Shown here: positions 20,625 to 31,560 of the stretch, piece after piece | How the letters are laid out: every line of letters starts with the position of its first letter | How positions within the stretch are numbered: the stretch's first letter is position 1 | NCBI GenBank assembly: GCA_902559935.1 | Contig: CACEJN010000002.1 | Span: 1 to 54,006, forward strand | Reading direction: 5' to 3' | Length of the DNA: 54,006 nt | Source: an uncultured Pelagibacteraceae bacterium | GTDB taxonomy: Bacteria > Pseudomonadota > Alphaproteobacteria > Pelagibacterales > Pelagibacteraceae | Program-made: the position numbers and the translations under genes | Notes under the pieces: generated by a model | Told to the model about the DNA's origin: nothing | What the model saw: the letters and a program-made list of their open reading frames with translations, nothing else | Database searches by the model: none

Positions 20625-21139
20625 TATATTTTTTCAATTTTAACATTATCGTTTGTGAAAACACATATATCAGCAGCAACTTTGATTGCTTTTTTAGCAA
20701 CTTCCTCGGCTGACATGTTGCCTTCCATTAAAACTTTTCCAGCAGCTAATGCATAATTACCACCAGAGCCTATTCCAATTACGTCTCCCTCAGGCTCTAA
20801 AACATCACCAGTTCCAGAAATAATATAACTATTACTTTTGTCTCCAACTGCCATTAACGCTTCTAATCTTCTTAAATATTTATCAGTTCGCCAGTCCTTT
20901 GCTAATTCAACAGCAGCTCTAGATAAATTTCCTGCATGTTTTTCCAATTTACCTTCTAATCTTTCGAATAAAGTTAGTGCATCAGCAGTTGATCCTGCAA
21001 ACCCAGCTACTACATCTCTTTTTTCAATCTTTCTGACTTTTGAAGCTGTGCTTTTAACAACAGTATTTCCCATACTGACTTGTCCATCACCAGCAACCAC
21101 TACTTCATTATTTTTTCTAACTAGTACAATTGTTGTCAT
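20624..21139 (-). CDS. hslV: ATP-dependent protease peptidase subunit HslV
   Basis: [45 protein letters not shown]. Confidence 0.97.
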   Translation of the reverse strand: MTTIVLVRKNNEVVVAGDGQVSMGNTVVKSTASKVRKIEKRDVVAGFAGSTADALTLFERLEGKLEKHAGNLSRAAVELAKDWRTDKYLRRLEALMAVGDKSNSYIISGTGDVLEPEGDVIGIGSGGNYALAAGKVLMEGNMSAEEVAKKAIKVAADICVFTNDNVKIEKI

Positions 21140-21228
21140 ACCTAATAAATGGTAACTATTTTTGATACTTCAAGTGTATAGACTGATATTGATATAGTGG
21201 GATTATGTATGTATACCATTAAAAATAT

Positions 21229-21819
21229 ATGGCTAGAAAAGGAAAAGTATCTCGAAAAACAAAAGAAACCAGCATTAATGTTGAAGTAAATATTGATGGC
21301 AAGGGAAAATACCAAATTGATACTGGCATAGGTTTCTTAGATCACATGCTTGAGCAACTATCAAAGCACTCCTTAATTGATTTAAAAGTTAAAGCTAAAG
21401 GAGATACTCATATCGATCTTCACCACACAACAGAGGATACAGGTATTGCAATAGGTGAAGCTTTAAAAAAAGCTGCTAAAAAATTTGTAGGAATAAAAAG
21501 ATATGCACATACAATTATTCCGATGGATGAAACATTAACAAGGGTTGCTATCGATGTTTCAAACAGACCTTATTTAATTTGGAAAGTAAAATTGAAAGTT
21601 GAAAAGCTTGGTGAAATGGATACTGAATTATTTAAAGAATGGTTCCAAGCGTTCTCTCAATCTGCTGGTATTACAATGCACGTAGAAAATATTTATGGTG
21701 ATAATAGCCATCACATAATTGAATCTTGTTATAAAGCATTAGCAAGATCATTAAGAGCTGCATTAGAGATGGATCCAAGAAACAAAAAGAGTATTCCATC
21801 CACTAAAGGCTCATTATAA
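21229..21819 (+). CDS. hisB: Imidazoleglycerol-phosphate dehydratase
   Basis: [55 protein letters not shown]. Confidence 0.97.
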   Translation: MARKGKVSRKTKETSINVEVNIDGKGKYQIDTGIGFLDHMLEQLSKHSLIDLKVKAKGDTHIDLHHTTEDTGIAIGEALKKAAKKFVGIKRYAHTIIPMDETLTRVAIDVSNRPYLIWKVKLKVEKLGEMDTELFKEWFQAFSQSAGITMHVENIYGDNSHHIIESCYKALARSLRAALEMDPRNKKSIPSTKGSL

Positions 21820-21824
21820 GTTTA

Positions 21825-22451
21825 ATGAACGTCACAATTGTTGATTATAATTCGGGCAATATAAGCTCGGTAATAAACTCCTTTAAGGAAGTCGCTAAAG
21901 ATAAAGTAAATATCGAAGTAACTTCGGATTTAAATAAGATTAAATCTTCCGACAAAGTTGTTTTGCCAGGGCAGGGTTCGTTTAAAAGTTGTATTGATGC
22001 TCTAAATAATATTGGTGGTCTAGTTGATACATTAAATGACTTTGTAATAAGTAATAAAAAACCACTTCTTGGAATTTGCGTTGGATTGCAAATGTTTGCA
22101 GATGTCGGTTTTGAAGAAACAGAAACCAAAGGTCTAGGTTGGATTTCTGGAAAAGTGTCAAAAATAGATAATCAAGATGGAAAATACAAACTTCCTCATA
22201 TTGGCTGGAACCAAATTAATATTGTTAAAGACAGTAAAATTTTTAAAGGCATAGAAATTAATTCTCACATGTACTTTGTGCATAGTTATGAATTTATACC
22301 TGAAGATAAAGCTGTAATTTCAGCAACAACAGATTATTCATCAAATATTGTTTGCTCTGTTGAGAAAGAAAATATTTTTGGAACACAGTTCCACCCAGAG
22401 AAAAGTGATAAAACTGGACTTAAAATAATAGATAATTTTATAAGTTTATAA
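21825..22451 (+). CDS. hisH: Imidazole glycerol phosphate synthase, glutamine amidotransferase subunit
   Basis: VTIVDYNSGNISSVINSF, KPLLGICVGLQMFAD, GTQFHPEKS. Confidence 0.96.
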   Translation: MNVTIVDYNSGNISSVINSFKEVAKDKVNIEVTSDLNKIKSSDKVVLPGQGSFKSCIDALNNIGGLVDTLNDFVISNKKPLLGICVGLQMFADVGFEETETKGLGWISGKVSKIDNQDGKYKLPHIGWNQINIVKDSKIFKGIEINSHMYFVHSYEFIPEDKAVISATTDYSSNIVCSVEKENIFGTQFHPEKSDKTGLKIIDNFISL

Positions 22452-23177
22452 ATGAAAATATTTCCAGCAATAGATATTAAAGATAGAAAATGTGTGAGGT
22501 TAGTCAAAGGAGATTTTAATAATAAAACCGAATACAAATTGTCTCCAGTTGAACAAGCAGGTAAATACAAAGATTATGGTTTTAAAAACTTGCACATAGT
22601 TGATTTGGATGGAGCTTTAACAGGTGAAACAGTTAATTTGGATATAATTAAAGAAATAGTAAAAAAATTTGATTTTAAAATTCAAATTGGTGGAGGTATT
22701 AGAAATTTTGAAAGTATTCAGAAGTATACTGATGCTGGTGTTGAAAAAGTTATTTTGGGTAGTGCTGCTATTAAAGATAAAAATTTTTTAAAAGCAGCTT
22801 GTGAAAAATTTCCAAATCAAATTGCCTTAGGTTTAGATGCTAAAGATGGTTATTTGTCTGTTTCTGGTTGGAAAGAAAATTCAGACCAATTAACTCTAGA
22901 TTATTTGAAAGAAGTTAATGATTATGGTGCAAGTAGGTTGATTTATACTGACATTAATAGAGATGGAATGAAGCAAAGTCCTAATTTTGAGGAGACAGCA
23001 AAGATTGCTAATATATCCAATTGTCCAGTAATTATATCGGGTGGAGTTTCATCAATAGATGATATTAAAAAAGCTAAGGAATTTAATAATAAGAATATCG
23101 AAGGTATCATAGTAGGTAAAGCTATCTATGATGGGGATATTAAATTAGACGAATTAGTGAAGGAATTAGATGCTTAA
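22452..23177 (+). CDS. hisA: ProFAR isomerase HisA
   Basis: [45 protein letters not shown]. Confidence 0.96.
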   Translation: MKIFPAIDIKDRKCVRLVKGDFNNKTEYKLSPVEQAGKYKDYGFKNLHIVDLDGALTGETVNLDIIKEIVKKFDFKIQIGGGIRNFESIQKYTDAGVEKVILGSAAIKDKNFLKAACEKFPNQIALGLDAKDGYLSVSGWKENSDQLTLDYLKEVNDYGASRLIYTDINRDGMKQSPNFEETAKIANISNCPVIISGGVSSIDDIKKAKEFNNKNIEGIIVGKAIYDGDIKLDELVKELDA

Positions 23178-23925
23178 AAATAGAATAATACCTTGTTTAG
23201 ACGTCAAAAATGGCCGTGTAGTTAAGGGGATAAATTTTGTTGATCTAAAAGATGCGGGTGATCCTGTTGAACAAGCTAAAATTTATTCAGACGGTGGAGC
23301 AGATGAAATTTGTTTTTTAGATATTACTGCATCAAATGAAAATAGAGATACTATTTATGATGTAGTAGAGAAAACGTCGAAGAAATGTTTTGTTCCTCTG
23401 ACAGTTGGAGGTGGAGTTAGAAGTGTTGAGGACATCAACAAACTACTGAACTGTGGTGCAGATAAAGTATCAATCAATACTGCTGCAGTTCAAAATCCGG
23501 AAGTAGTTGAACAAAGTTCAAAAAAATTTGGGTCACAATGTATTGTGGTTGCGATAGATGCTAAAAAAAATGGCGACAAATGGGAAATATTTACTCATGG
23601 TGGAAGAAACAATACTAGAATTGATGCCACAGAATTTGCAAAAAAAATGGAAGATAGTGGAGCAGGCGAGCTTCTAGTTACTTCTATGGATCGGGATGGC
23701 ACCCAAGTTGGTTATGATATAGAGCTTATGTCTAAGATATCTTCTATGGTAAATATTCCAGTTATTGCTTCAGGCGGAGTAGGGAATCTAGATCATCTAG
23801 TAGATGGAATCAAATTAGGAAATGCAAGCGCAGTTTTAGCAGCATCAATATTTCACTATGGCAAACATTCTTTAAAAGAAGCTAAGGAATATTTGGATTC
23901 AAAAGGAATTCCTGTTAGAATTTAA
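23170..23925 (+). CDS. hisF: Imidazole glycerol phosphate synthase cyclase subunit
   Basis: [58 protein letters not shown]. Confidence 0.98.
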   Translation: MLKNRIIPCLDVKNGRVVKGINFVDLKDAGDPVEQAKIYSDGGADEICFLDITASNENRDTIYDVVEKTSKKCFVPLTVGGGVRSVEDINKLLNCGADKVSINTAAVQNPEVVEQSSKKFGSQCIVVAIDAKKNGDKWEIFTHGGRNNTRIDATEFAKKMEDSGAGELLVTSMDRDGTQVGYDIELMSKISSMVNIPVIASGGVGNLDHLVDGIKLGNASAVLAASIFHYGKHSLKEAKEYLDSKGIPVRI

Positions 23926-23926
23926 T

Positions 23927-24199
23927 ATGCTTAATACATTAGAGAACTTAATAAAACTTGCAAGAGAGAGAAAATCTTCGCCTGTTGAAGGTTCATATAC
24001 TAATAAGTTGCTTGCAGATAAATCATTAAGCAAGGCAAAAGTTTTAGAAGAAGTTAATGAATTGATCGAGGCAGTAGAGGAAAATTCTAATAAAATTCAC
24101 GAAGCTGCTGATGTGTTTTATCATTTGCTAATGTATTTAGAGGCAAATGATGTAAAAATTGAAGAAGTGATGTCAGAGCTAGAAAAAAGAAAAAAATGA
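23927..24199 (+). CDS. hisE: Phosphoribosyl-ATP pyrophosphohydrolase
   Basis: SYTNKLLADKSLSKAKVLEEVNELIEAV...EAADVFYHLLMYLE; his operon position. Confidence 0.92.
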   Translation: MLNTLENLIKLARERKSSPVEGSYTNKLLADKSLSKAKVLEEVNELIEAVEENSNKIHEAADVFYHLLMYLEANDVKIEEVMSELEKRKK

Positions 24200-24561
24200 G
24201 TTACGACGATAATAACATTTTTGCAAAAATTTTACGTGGAGAGATTCCTTGTAATAAAATTTATGAGGATGATTTTGTTTTGTCATTTCATGACATTAAT
24301 CCACAAAAAAAAATTCATGCATTAGTTATTCCCAAGGGAAAATATGTTGACTTAGATGATTTTAGTTTAAATGCTTCTTCTGAGGAAATTGTTGGTTTGT
24401 TAAAAGGTATTAATATAGTTGCTAAAAAGCTTGGTATTTCAACAGAAGTAGGCAAAGGCTATAGAGCTTTAGCAAATATTAGTGATCACGGCGGTCAAGA
24501 AGTGCCTCATTTACATTTCCATTTATTTGGAGGAGAACGAGTTGGGAAAATGGTGGAGTGA
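24196..24561 (+). CDS. HIT family protein (HINT-like)
   Basis: DDNNIFAKILRGEIPCNKIYED, GGQEVPHLHFHLFGG. Confidence 0.95.
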   Translation: MSYDDNNIFAKILRGEIPCNKIYEDDFVLSFHDINPQKKIHALVIPKGKYVDLDDFSLNASSEEIVGLLKGINIVAKKLGISTEVGKGYRALANISDHGGQEVPHLHFHLFGGERVGKMVE

Positions 24562-25061
24562 CAGAAGAAGTTAAAAGAAATTACTTGGAAATTAATTCAC
24601 TTCAAGATCTAATCGAAGGAAACAAACCTTCTGAATATTATTCTTTAAGTTTAATTGATCCAATTAATTTTCAACTAAATAAATTTTTTTATAAAAATAT
24701 TGGTAAAAATCACAAGTGGGTAGATAGACTTACTTGGTCAGAAGAAAAATGGATTAATTACGCTTCCTCTAAAAATGTTAATTCATATGTTTTAAAACAT
24801 AAGGACGATTTAGTAGGATTTTTCGAATTAATTTTTCATCCAGAAAAAGATGAAACAGAAATTGCATATTTTGGAATTTTAGAAGAATATCAAAATAAAA
24901 AATTAGGATCCTTTTTATTATCAGAAGCTATTAAAAAATCTTTTATAAACAATACTAAACGAGTTTGGGTACATACTTGTTCATTAGATCATAAAAATGC
25001 TTTAAGTAATTATATTTCAAGAGGCATGAAAATATTTAAAACCGAAATATTAAATATTTAA
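24558..25061 (+). CDS. GNAT-family N-acetyltransferase
   Basis: VGFFELIFHPEKDETEIAYFGILEEYQNKKLGSFLLSEAIKKSF; GTG start overlapping the HIT gene. Confidence 0.75.
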   Translation: MTEEVKRNYLEINSLQDLIEGNKPSEYYSLSLIDPINFQLNKFFYKNIGKNHKWVDRLTWSEEKWINYASSKNVNSYVLKHKDDLVGFFELIFHPEKDETEIAYFGILEEYQNKKLGSFLLSEAIKKSFINNTKRVWVHTCSLDHKNALSNYISRGMKIFKTEILNI

Positions 25062-25606
25062 TTTTGAACAGGTATAACAAATAAATTTTTAGATAGTACC
25101 CTATTTTTTCTAATAGACGAAAGGAAGGTGATATTAAAATTCTGATATATGTCTGTGTTTTGCCAACCAATTAAATCATATGTTTGTTTGTCAAAAAATA
25201 TACTTATCTCGTTATTATTTTCTAAAATTGTAAAATTAATCAGATTATTGTTGATTGTTCTTTCTTTTAAAGATTTAATTTTATTGATTAGAATGTTTTT
25301 ATCTAAAATAACATTTAAGGGAGTTTCTTCCAAAGGATACCTATAATAACTTGAAATAGTTTTAATAACTAAAGATTTTCCATTTGACACTAAAATTTTA
25401 TTGTTACTTCTTGCATATTCACAAAATATTTTTTTTGGATATTCTATCGTACAATTACCATTCTCTATTTTACCATTTACATTTTGTTCAAATTTGAAAT
25501 CTAAATTTTTTGTATTCTTAAGGTTTTGAATAATTTTCTCTTTTATTTCTGCATTCGAATTTAATGTTAAAAAAAAGAAGATTATTATCAAAAAAAATCT
25601 TAACAT
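25058..25606 (-). CDS. lolA: Outer-membrane lipoprotein carrier protein LolA-like
   Basis: Signal peptide, then LDFKFEQNVNGKIENGNCTIEYPKKIFCEY; adjacent to ftsK. Confidence 0.78.
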   Translation of the reverse strand: MLRFFLIIIFFFLTLNSNAEIKEKIIQNLKNTKNLDFKFEQNVNGKIENGNCTIEYPKKIFCEYARSNNKILVSNGKSLVIKTISSYYRYPLEETPLNVILDKNILINKIKSLKERTINNNLINFTILENNNEISIFFDKQTYDLIGWQNTDIYQNFNITFLSSIRKNRVLSKNLFVIPVQN

Positions 25607-27690
25607 CAGAGAACGTCTCTTTTACCAACGTGATTAGCTTTACTCACAATTCCATCTGACTCCATCATATCAATAATTCTTGCAGCTCTGTTGTAACCAA
25701 TTTGGAGTTTCCTTTGTAAAAAAGAAGTGGAAGCTTTTCCTTCTGATCTTATAATTTCCAAAGCTTGTTGATAGAGTTCGTCTTTATCACCTAGATTTTG
25801 ATTATCTCCCATTTCCTTTTCATCTGCAAAATTTAAAATTTCATCAACATAATCCGGCTCAGCCTGTGATCTTAAAAAATTGTTTATTTGCTCAATTTCA
25901 CCATCTGAAACGAAAGGAGCATGAATTCTCACTATACGATTAGCAGAAGACATATATAGCATATCTCCTTTTCCTAATAATTGCTCTGCTCCTTGCTCAC
26001 CCAAAATTGTTCTACTATCTATTTTTGAAGTAACTTGAAATGATATCCTTGTTGGAAAATTTGCTTTAATTGTTCCAGTAATTACATCAACACTAGGTCT
26101 TTGAGTGGCCATAATGATATGAATCCCTGCTGCTCTTGCCATTTGTGATAATTTTTGGATATAGTTCTCAATTTCTTTACCCGCTACCAACATTAAATCC
26201 GACATTTCATCAACAACAACAACTATATAGGGCATTGGAAGTTTGTGTTTTGTATTATAGCTATCAATATTTCTGACTCCTTCTTTAGTCATAAGTCTAT
26301 ATCTACTCTCCATTTCCTTAACTACCCAACCAAGAACAGACGCAGCTTTTTTCGCCTCTGTTATTACTGGACATAATAAATGTGGAATTCCTTCATATGT
26401 TGAAAGCTCAAGCATTTTTGGATCTATTAAAATAAATTTACATTTTTCAGGAGTATGTCGATAGAGAAGAGATAAAATAATAGTATTAATGCAGACAGAT
26501 TTACCTGATCCTGTAGTACCTGCGATAAGTAGATGAGGCATTGATGATAGATCTCCGACTATAGGTTTACCAGAAATACTTTTTCCTAATGCGATCGGCA
26601 ATTTAATGTCTCTTTTTTTAAAATCAGGATTGTTTAAAATTTCGCTTAAATAAACATTTTCTCTTACATTGTTTGGCAGTTCAATGCCAACAGTGTTGCT
26701 TCCTGGTATTGTAGCTATTCTCGCAGACTCTGAACTGGTATTTCTCGCAATGTCATCTGATAAATTAATTATTTTCGATACCTTGACACCAGCTGCTGGC
26801 TCAAATTCATTTAAAGTTACTACAGGTCCATGGCTTACTTTCTTGATATTGCCATTAACGCCAAAGTCTAAGAGAATTTTTTCTAAAAATTCAGGATCTT
26901 GTGTTTCACTTTTTTCAAGATTTCCTCTCTCTTTTTTAGAAGGAGTTTTCAATAAATTAAAGTCTGGTAATTTAAATTTAGTTGTATTTTTGCTTTTGTT
27001 CTCAGCTTTTATAAATGGTAAATCCTCTTGAATAAGATTTTTTATTTCTTCTTGAGGGATATATTCACTGATTACTTCACTTTTATCAGTATAATTTTTT
27101 CTTTCTTCTTTTGTAAAAAATTTATTTAAACTTTTGATTAATTTATAAAATTTTATTGGATGAAAATTTATACTTATCAAAAATAAAAAAATATTTGAAA
27201 TAATTAAAAAATAATAAAAAATTACCTCGTTAATTAAAATTATTGAATTTAAAAACGTTTGATTTAAATAATTACCCACAAAGCCTCCATTACCATTAAT
27301 GTAAAGAGCAAAAGCTTCAGAATAAAAATGTGCAAAAAATAAAGTTCCCAGCAAAGAATAAACTATCGCAAAAAATATATTTTCAATTATTAAAAAAAAT
27401 TCTTTACTTCTAATAATGTTGATACCAGTTACAATCAAAGTAAATGAGAATAAGTATGAAACAAGGCCTATTGATTGAAAAAATAAATCTGAAACAAAAC
27501 TTCCATGGAAACCCAAAATATTTTCAATTTTTGTGTATTCTGGAAAAATGAAATTTGGATCTTCTGGTGAATAGGTCAATAATGCCAGTAATAACAAAAC
27601 TCCAGCGCTCAAAACTGTTATCCCTAAAATTTCTGCCATTCTTTTAATAGTGAAATTAGCAAACAAATTAGCTGTTTTTTTTATATTCAT
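25606..27690 (-). CDS. ftsK: DNA translocase FtsK
   Basis: N-terminal TM segments; PHLLIAGTTGSGKSVCINTIILSLLYR, C-terminal winged helix SFLQRKLQIGYNRAARIIDMME. Confidence 0.97.
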   Translation of the reverse strand: MNIKKTANLFANFTIKRMAEILGITVLSAGVLLLLALLTYSPEDPNFIFPEYTKIENILGFHGSFVSDLFFQSIGLVSYLFSFTLIVTGINIIRSKEFFLIIENIFFAIVYSLLGTLFFAHFYSEAFALYINGNGGFVGNYLNQTFLNSIILINEVIFYYFLIISNIFLFLISINFHPIKFYKLIKSLNKFFTKEERKNYTDKSEVISEYIPQEEIKNLIQEDLPFIKAENKSKNTTKFKLPDFNLLKTPSKKERGNLEKSETQDPEFLEKILLDFGVNGNIKKVSHGPVVTLNEFEPAAGVKVSKIINLSDDIARNTSSESARIATIPGSNTVGIELPNNVRENVYLSEILNNPDFKKRDIKLPIALGKSISGKPIVGDLSSMPHLLIAGTTGSGKSVCINTIILSLLYRHTPEKCKFILIDPKMLELSTYEGIPHLLCPVITEAKKAASVLGWVVKEMESRYRLMTKEGVRNIDSYNTKHKLPMPYIVVVVDEMSDLMLVAGKEIENYIQKLSQMARAAGIHIIMATQRPSVDVITGTIKANFPTRISFQVTSKIDSRTILGEQGAEQLLGKGDMLYMSSANRIVRIHAPFVSDGEIEQINNFLRSQAEPDYVDEILNFADEKEMGDNQNLGDKDELYQQALEIIRSEGKASTSFLQRKLQIGYNRAARIIDMMESDGIVSKANHVGKRDVL

Positions 27691-27752
27691 ATTTATGAAT
27701 CAATTTTACCACTTTGTATCATCTAATTTTTGTTGTTAAAATTAAAAATAAT

Positions 27753-28817
27753 ATGAGAGTTTGTATACTTGGCTCAGGTTTAACCGCTTTAACTTTAGCG
27801 AAAGCTTTAGTTAATCAAAATCTTTCTGTTGATTTAATTTCATCGAATAAAAATCATAAAATTAATCATTCTAGAACGATAGGTATTTCAAAGAGTAACT
27901 TTAATTATTTTAATAGGAATATAACAAATATAGAAAAAATCAGCTGGAAATTAAAAAAAATTGAAATTTTTACTGATAAAAATGAAAATGAAAAAATATT
28001 AAATTTTGAAAATAGCGATGAACAACTTTTTTCAATAATAAAAAACTACCAATTATACGAAGTTTTAAATAAAAATTTATTTAAAAATAAATATTTTAAA
28101 AAAATAAAATCAATAAAACCAGAAAAATATAATTTAATAGTTAATACTGAATACAATAATATTTTTACAAAAAAATATTTTAGTAAAAAAATTGAAAAAG
28201 TTTATAATAGTTCTGCTTACACAACTGTCATTAACCATGAAACTATTTCAAACCAAATTGCAGTTCAAATATTTACTAAAATTGGGCCACTTGCTTTTTT
28301 ACCATTATCAAAAAATAAAACTTCAATTGTGTACTCAATATATAATTCAAAGCATGTTGATAGGAAAAAAATAATCCATCTTATAAATCAACATAATATT
28401 AAATACAAAATAACAAAAATTGAGAAGATAGAAAATTTTGAACTTAAATTTTTTAATTTAAGATCTTATTATCATAATAATATTTTAGCTTTTGGTGATT
28501 TGCTACATAGAATTCATCCACTTGCCGGTCAGGGTTTTAATATGACAATTAGAGATATAAACGTTTTTATTAATATTATTAAAAATAAAATAGATTTAGG
28601 TTTGCCTATTGATAGTTCTGTAAATTATGAATTTGAAAAAAATTTGAAACATAAAAATTATATTTTTTCAAATAGTATTGATTTCGTTCAAGAATTTTTT
28701 AATTTTGAGAGAAAATTAAATAATAATGTTTTAAGCAAATCTTTGAAAATTTTAGGTAAAAACAGTTATATAAATAAATTATTTACCAAAGTGGCTGATA
28801 AGGGGATAAACTTTTAA
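27753..28817 (+). CDS. UbiH/UbiF/UbiL-like FAD-dependent monooxygenase
   Basis: VCILGSGLTALTLAKALVNQNLSVDLIS and FGDLLHRIHPLAGQGFNMTIRD; ATG at 27753 preferred over TTG 27714. Confidence 0.78.
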   Translation: MRVCILGSGLTALTLAKALVNQNLSVDLISSNKNHKINHSRTIGISKSNFNYFNRNITNIEKISWKLKKIEIFTDKNENEKILNFENSDEQLFSIIKNYQLYEVLNKNLFKNKYFKKIKSIKPEKYNLIVNTEYNNIFTKKYFSKKIEKVYNSSAYTTVINHETISNQIAVQIFTKIGPLAFLPLSKNKTSIVYSIYNSKHVDRKKIIHLINQHNIKYKITKIEKIENFELKFFNLRSYYHNNILAFGDLLHRIHPLAGQGFNMTIRDINVFINIIKNKIDLGLPIDSSVNYEFEKNLKHKNYIFSNSIDFVQEFFNFERKLNNNVLSKSLKILGKNSYINKLFTKVADKGINF

Positions 28818-28818
28818 A

Positions 28819-29514
28819 TTATTGAATCGTTGTGTTATCAAAATTATCAAAAGTATAAGTGCTTAAAATCTGAGAAATTTTTTCTTTTCTATTATCTAAA
28901 TCTTTCGCTTCTAAAAGAACTTGTTTTTCCTCTAAAGAAAACGGTGATGCCATAGCGAGCGCATTAATTGTTTCATCAAGACTTTGCTTTTCTAGAGCTT
29001 TCCAATTAATTATAAATCCTCTTTTTTCAAATAATGATTTCAAATCTTTAAAAATTAACTCAAGATCAGAAAATTTTAAATTCTCTTTTTTGTTTTCTAG
29101 ATCTTGATAGAAATCTTTAAAATTTACTTCTAAAACTCTGTATTTATTTTCTGTACTCAGCTCTGTAATTTTTCTAAACCTAATTAAACCTTTAACTTCA
29201 ATTAAGAACCTGCCATCCTCAGTTTCTCTAAAACTGGTGATTTTTCCAAGACAACCAACTTCATGTAATTCAGGTTTAATTTGTTTAATATTTGAGGTTT
29301 TTGGCTGAATCATTCCAATTAATTTATTCGATTTCATACTATCGTTTATCATATCTATATAACGTGGTTCGAATATATTTAATGGCACAGTAGTTTTTGG
29401 AAATATTATAAAATTGCTCAGAGGAAACACCGGGATTTTATTTGGAAGATCTTCTTTTTTCATATTTAGAAACATAACACATTTAATTTTTTTAATAATA
29501 TTGAAGTTTGTCAC
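28819..29514 (-). CDS. Lon N-terminal (LON substrate-binding) domain protein
   Basis: NKIPVFPLSNFIIFPKTTVPLNIFEPRYIDMINDSM; start may be the ATG at 29463. Confidence 0.88.
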   Translation of the reverse strand: MTNFNIIKKIKCVMFLNMKKEDLPNKIPVFPLSNFIIFPKTTVPLNIFEPRYIDMINDSMKSNKLIGMIQPKTSNIKQIKPELHEVGCLGKITSFRETEDGRFLIEVKGLIRFRKITELSTENKYRVLEVNFKDFYQDLENKKENLKFSDLELIFKDLKSLFEKRGFIINWKALEKQSLDETINALAMASPFSLEEKQVLLEAKDLDNRKEKISQILSTYTFDNFDNTTIQ

Positions 29515-29601
29515 AAACCCAAAATAATAAATTTATCTTCTGATTATTTTGTCTCTTGCTTAATATTAAAAAAGGCAATAGTTTTAATACTTATAGAACA
29601 A

Positions 29602-29676
29602 GCGGGCATAGCTCAGTGGTAGAGCGTCTCGTTGCCAACGAGAAGGTCGAGGGTTCGACCCCCTTTGCCCGCTCCA
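29602..29676 (+). tRNA. tRNA-Gly (anticodon GCC), CCA encoded
   Basis: GCGGGCA/TGCCCGC acceptor, D-arm GCTCAGTGGTAGAGC, anticodon arm TCTCG-TTGCCAA-CGAGA, T-arm GAGGG-TTCGACC-CCCTT, discriminator T, CCA. Confidence 0.97.
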
Positions 29677-29687
29677 AAAAAAAAATT

Positions 29688-30032
29688 ATGAGTGATTTAG
29701 CAAATAAAAAGTGTGTTCCTTGTGAAGGAAATATTCCCCCATTTAATGCTGAGGAGATACATAAATATCTTAAAAAAGTTGATGGCTGGGAAGTTTTAGA
29801 AGATAAAATTGACGGCTTTCATTTGATCAAGAATTTTAAATTTGATAATTTTTTAAAAAGTCAGGAATTTGTCAATAAAGTTGGAGAGATAGCTGAGGCC
29901 GAAGGTCATCATCCTGATTTATGGTTTGGATGGGGTTATGCGAGAATTAAAATATTTACGCATGCGATAAAAGGTTTAGCCGAAAGTGATTTTATTCTTG
30001 CTGCAAAAATAGATAAAATATCTAATGTCTGA
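29688..30032 (+). CDS. phhB: Pterin-4a-carbinolamine dehydratase family protein
   Basis: KVDGWEVLEDKIDGFHLIKNFKFDNFLKSQEFVNKVGEIAEAEGHHPDLWFGWGYARIKIFTHAIKGLAESDFILAAKID; ATG after tRNA. Confidence 0.9.
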   Translation: MSDLANKKCVPCEGNIPPFNAEEIHKYLKKVDGWEVLEDKIDGFHLIKNFKFDNFLKSQEFVNKVGEIAEAEGHHPDLWFGWGYARIKIFTHAIKGLAESDFILAAKIDKISNV

Positions 30033-31560
30033 AGTGTCTTGTCTTTGAAAAAAGAAGCACAGTGTCAGTTTCATTTGCAAAATTAATTATTTCTTTATCT
30101 CTTATTGATCCAGACGGTTGAATAACAGCTCTAACACCTGATTGGACTAATTTTTCGATACCATCTACAAAAGGAAAAAATGCGTCTGAGGCTGCTACTA
30201 AATTATCAGTCTGAAGATTAAATTTTTTCATTTTATTTATTGCTATTTGACAACTATCTAGTCTACTTGGTTGACCAGAACCAATACCAACAGTAGCTTC
30301 ATTAGATGCTAATACTATTGCATTTGATTTTACATACCTACATACATTAAAAGCAAAAATAAGGTCTTTAAGTTGTTTAGATGTTGGTTTTCGTTTTGAA
30401 ACAACTTTAAAATTTTTTTTTGTAAATATATTTAAGTCCTCTGATTGTATCATTATATCTTGATTAAATGATACAAACTTGAAAAGTTCTCCTGATGTGT
30501 AATTTGTTCCATCAATCAATCTTAAGTTTTTTTTAGCATTTAATATTTTTATTGCATTGCTATCGAAACCATTTGCAATTATTACCTCTAAAAATAATTT
30601 ATTTAATTCAACAGCTAAATCACTTTTAATTTTAAAATTACAAGAAACTATTCCACCAAAAGCACTAACAGGATCACATGAAAGAGCAGATTTATAACTC
30701 TCTAAATGATCATTTTTAGCAGAAACTCCACACGGGTTTGCGTGCTTAACTATGACTGTTCCTTTCCCTTTTGGTAAAGATTTTGAAATAGTTAAAGCGC
30801 TAAATATGTCATTATAATTGTTATAACTAAGCTGTTTTCCATGAATTTGTTTTAAGTTCATATTTGAATTACTGGAATAAATTGCGCTTAATTGGTGAGG
30901 ATTTTCACCATATCTAAGTTGCTCTATTAGATTTCCATGAAAAATTTTTTTCTTAGGGAAAATAGTTTTTGTTTTTTTGTTAAAATAGCTTGAAATCACA
31001 GAGTCATAATACGCCGTCTCAACAAACGCTATTCTTGATAGTTTTTCTCTAAAATTTAAAGAAGTAGATCCCTTGAATCTTTTTAGTTCTTGAATTAATT
31101 CTTCATATTGATCTGAAGAAGTTATTACAGCTACATCATTGTAGTTTTTTGCTGCCGATCTAACCATAGTAGGACCTCCTACATCTATATTTTCTATAAT
31201 TTTCTGATGATTGTTTGTATTTTTAATAGTTTTCTCAAATGGATAAAAATTAACTATAACTAAATCAATATTCTCAAAATTATTATCTTTAAGATCTTTT
31301 AAGTGAGATTTTTTTTTTCTTTTATTTAAAATTCCTGCATGAATTTTTGGATGAAGAGTTTTTACTCTACCCTCTAAAATCTCAGGTGAATTGGTAAAAT
31401 CAGATACTTCTAAACACTTAAATTTTAATTTTTTAATTTCTTTATAGGTACCACCTGAGCTAATTATTTTAATTTTGTTCTTTTTTAAAATATTTAGCAA
31501 TGGTTTTAAGTTTTTTTTGTCAGATACAGAGATGAGAGCTGTTTTGATTTTTTTCTTCAT
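30022..31560 (-). CDS. purH: Bifunctional AICAR transformylase/IMP cyclohydrolase
   Basis: TALISVSDKKNLKPLLNIL, EGRVKTLHPKIHAGIL, LRYGENPHQ, VKHANPCGVS. Confidence 0.97.
   Translation of the reverse strand: MKKKIKTALISVSDKKNLKPLLNILKKNKIKIISSGGTYKEIKKLKFKCLEVSDFTNSPEILEGRVKTLHPKIHAGILNKRKKKSHLKDLKDNNFENIDLVIVNFYPFEKTIKNTNNHQKIIENIDVGGPTMVRSAAKNYNDVAVITSSDQYEELIQELKRFKGSTSLNFREKLSRIAFVETAYYDSVISSYFNKKTKTIFPKKKIFHGNLIEQLRYGENPHQLSAIYSSNSNMNLKQIHGKQLSYNNYNDIFSALTISKSLPKGKGTVIVKHANPCGVSAKNDHLESYKSALSCDPVSAFGGIVSCNFKIKSDLAVELNKLFLEVIIANGFDSNAIKILNAKKNLRLIDGTNYTSGELFKFVSFNQDIMIQSEDLNIFTKKNFKVVSKRKPTSKQLKDLIFAFNVCRYVKSNAIVLASNEATVGIGSGQPSRLDSCQIAINKMKKFNLQTDNLVAASDAFFPFVDGIEKLVQSGVRAVIQPSGSIRDKEIINFANETDTVLLFSKTRHFRH

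Noticed and set aside
28192-28374. 60-aa plus ORF inside the UbiH-like gene (and 47110..47292 inside the AEC transporter gene)
   Set aside because: Out-of-frame same-strand ORFs within convincing coding sequences.
29556-29687. ORF extension ...SGHSSVVERLVANEKVEGSTPFARS... upstream of the pterin dehydratase
   Set aside because: This is a translation of the tRNA-Gly gene, a common annotation artefact; the CDS starts at ATG 29688.
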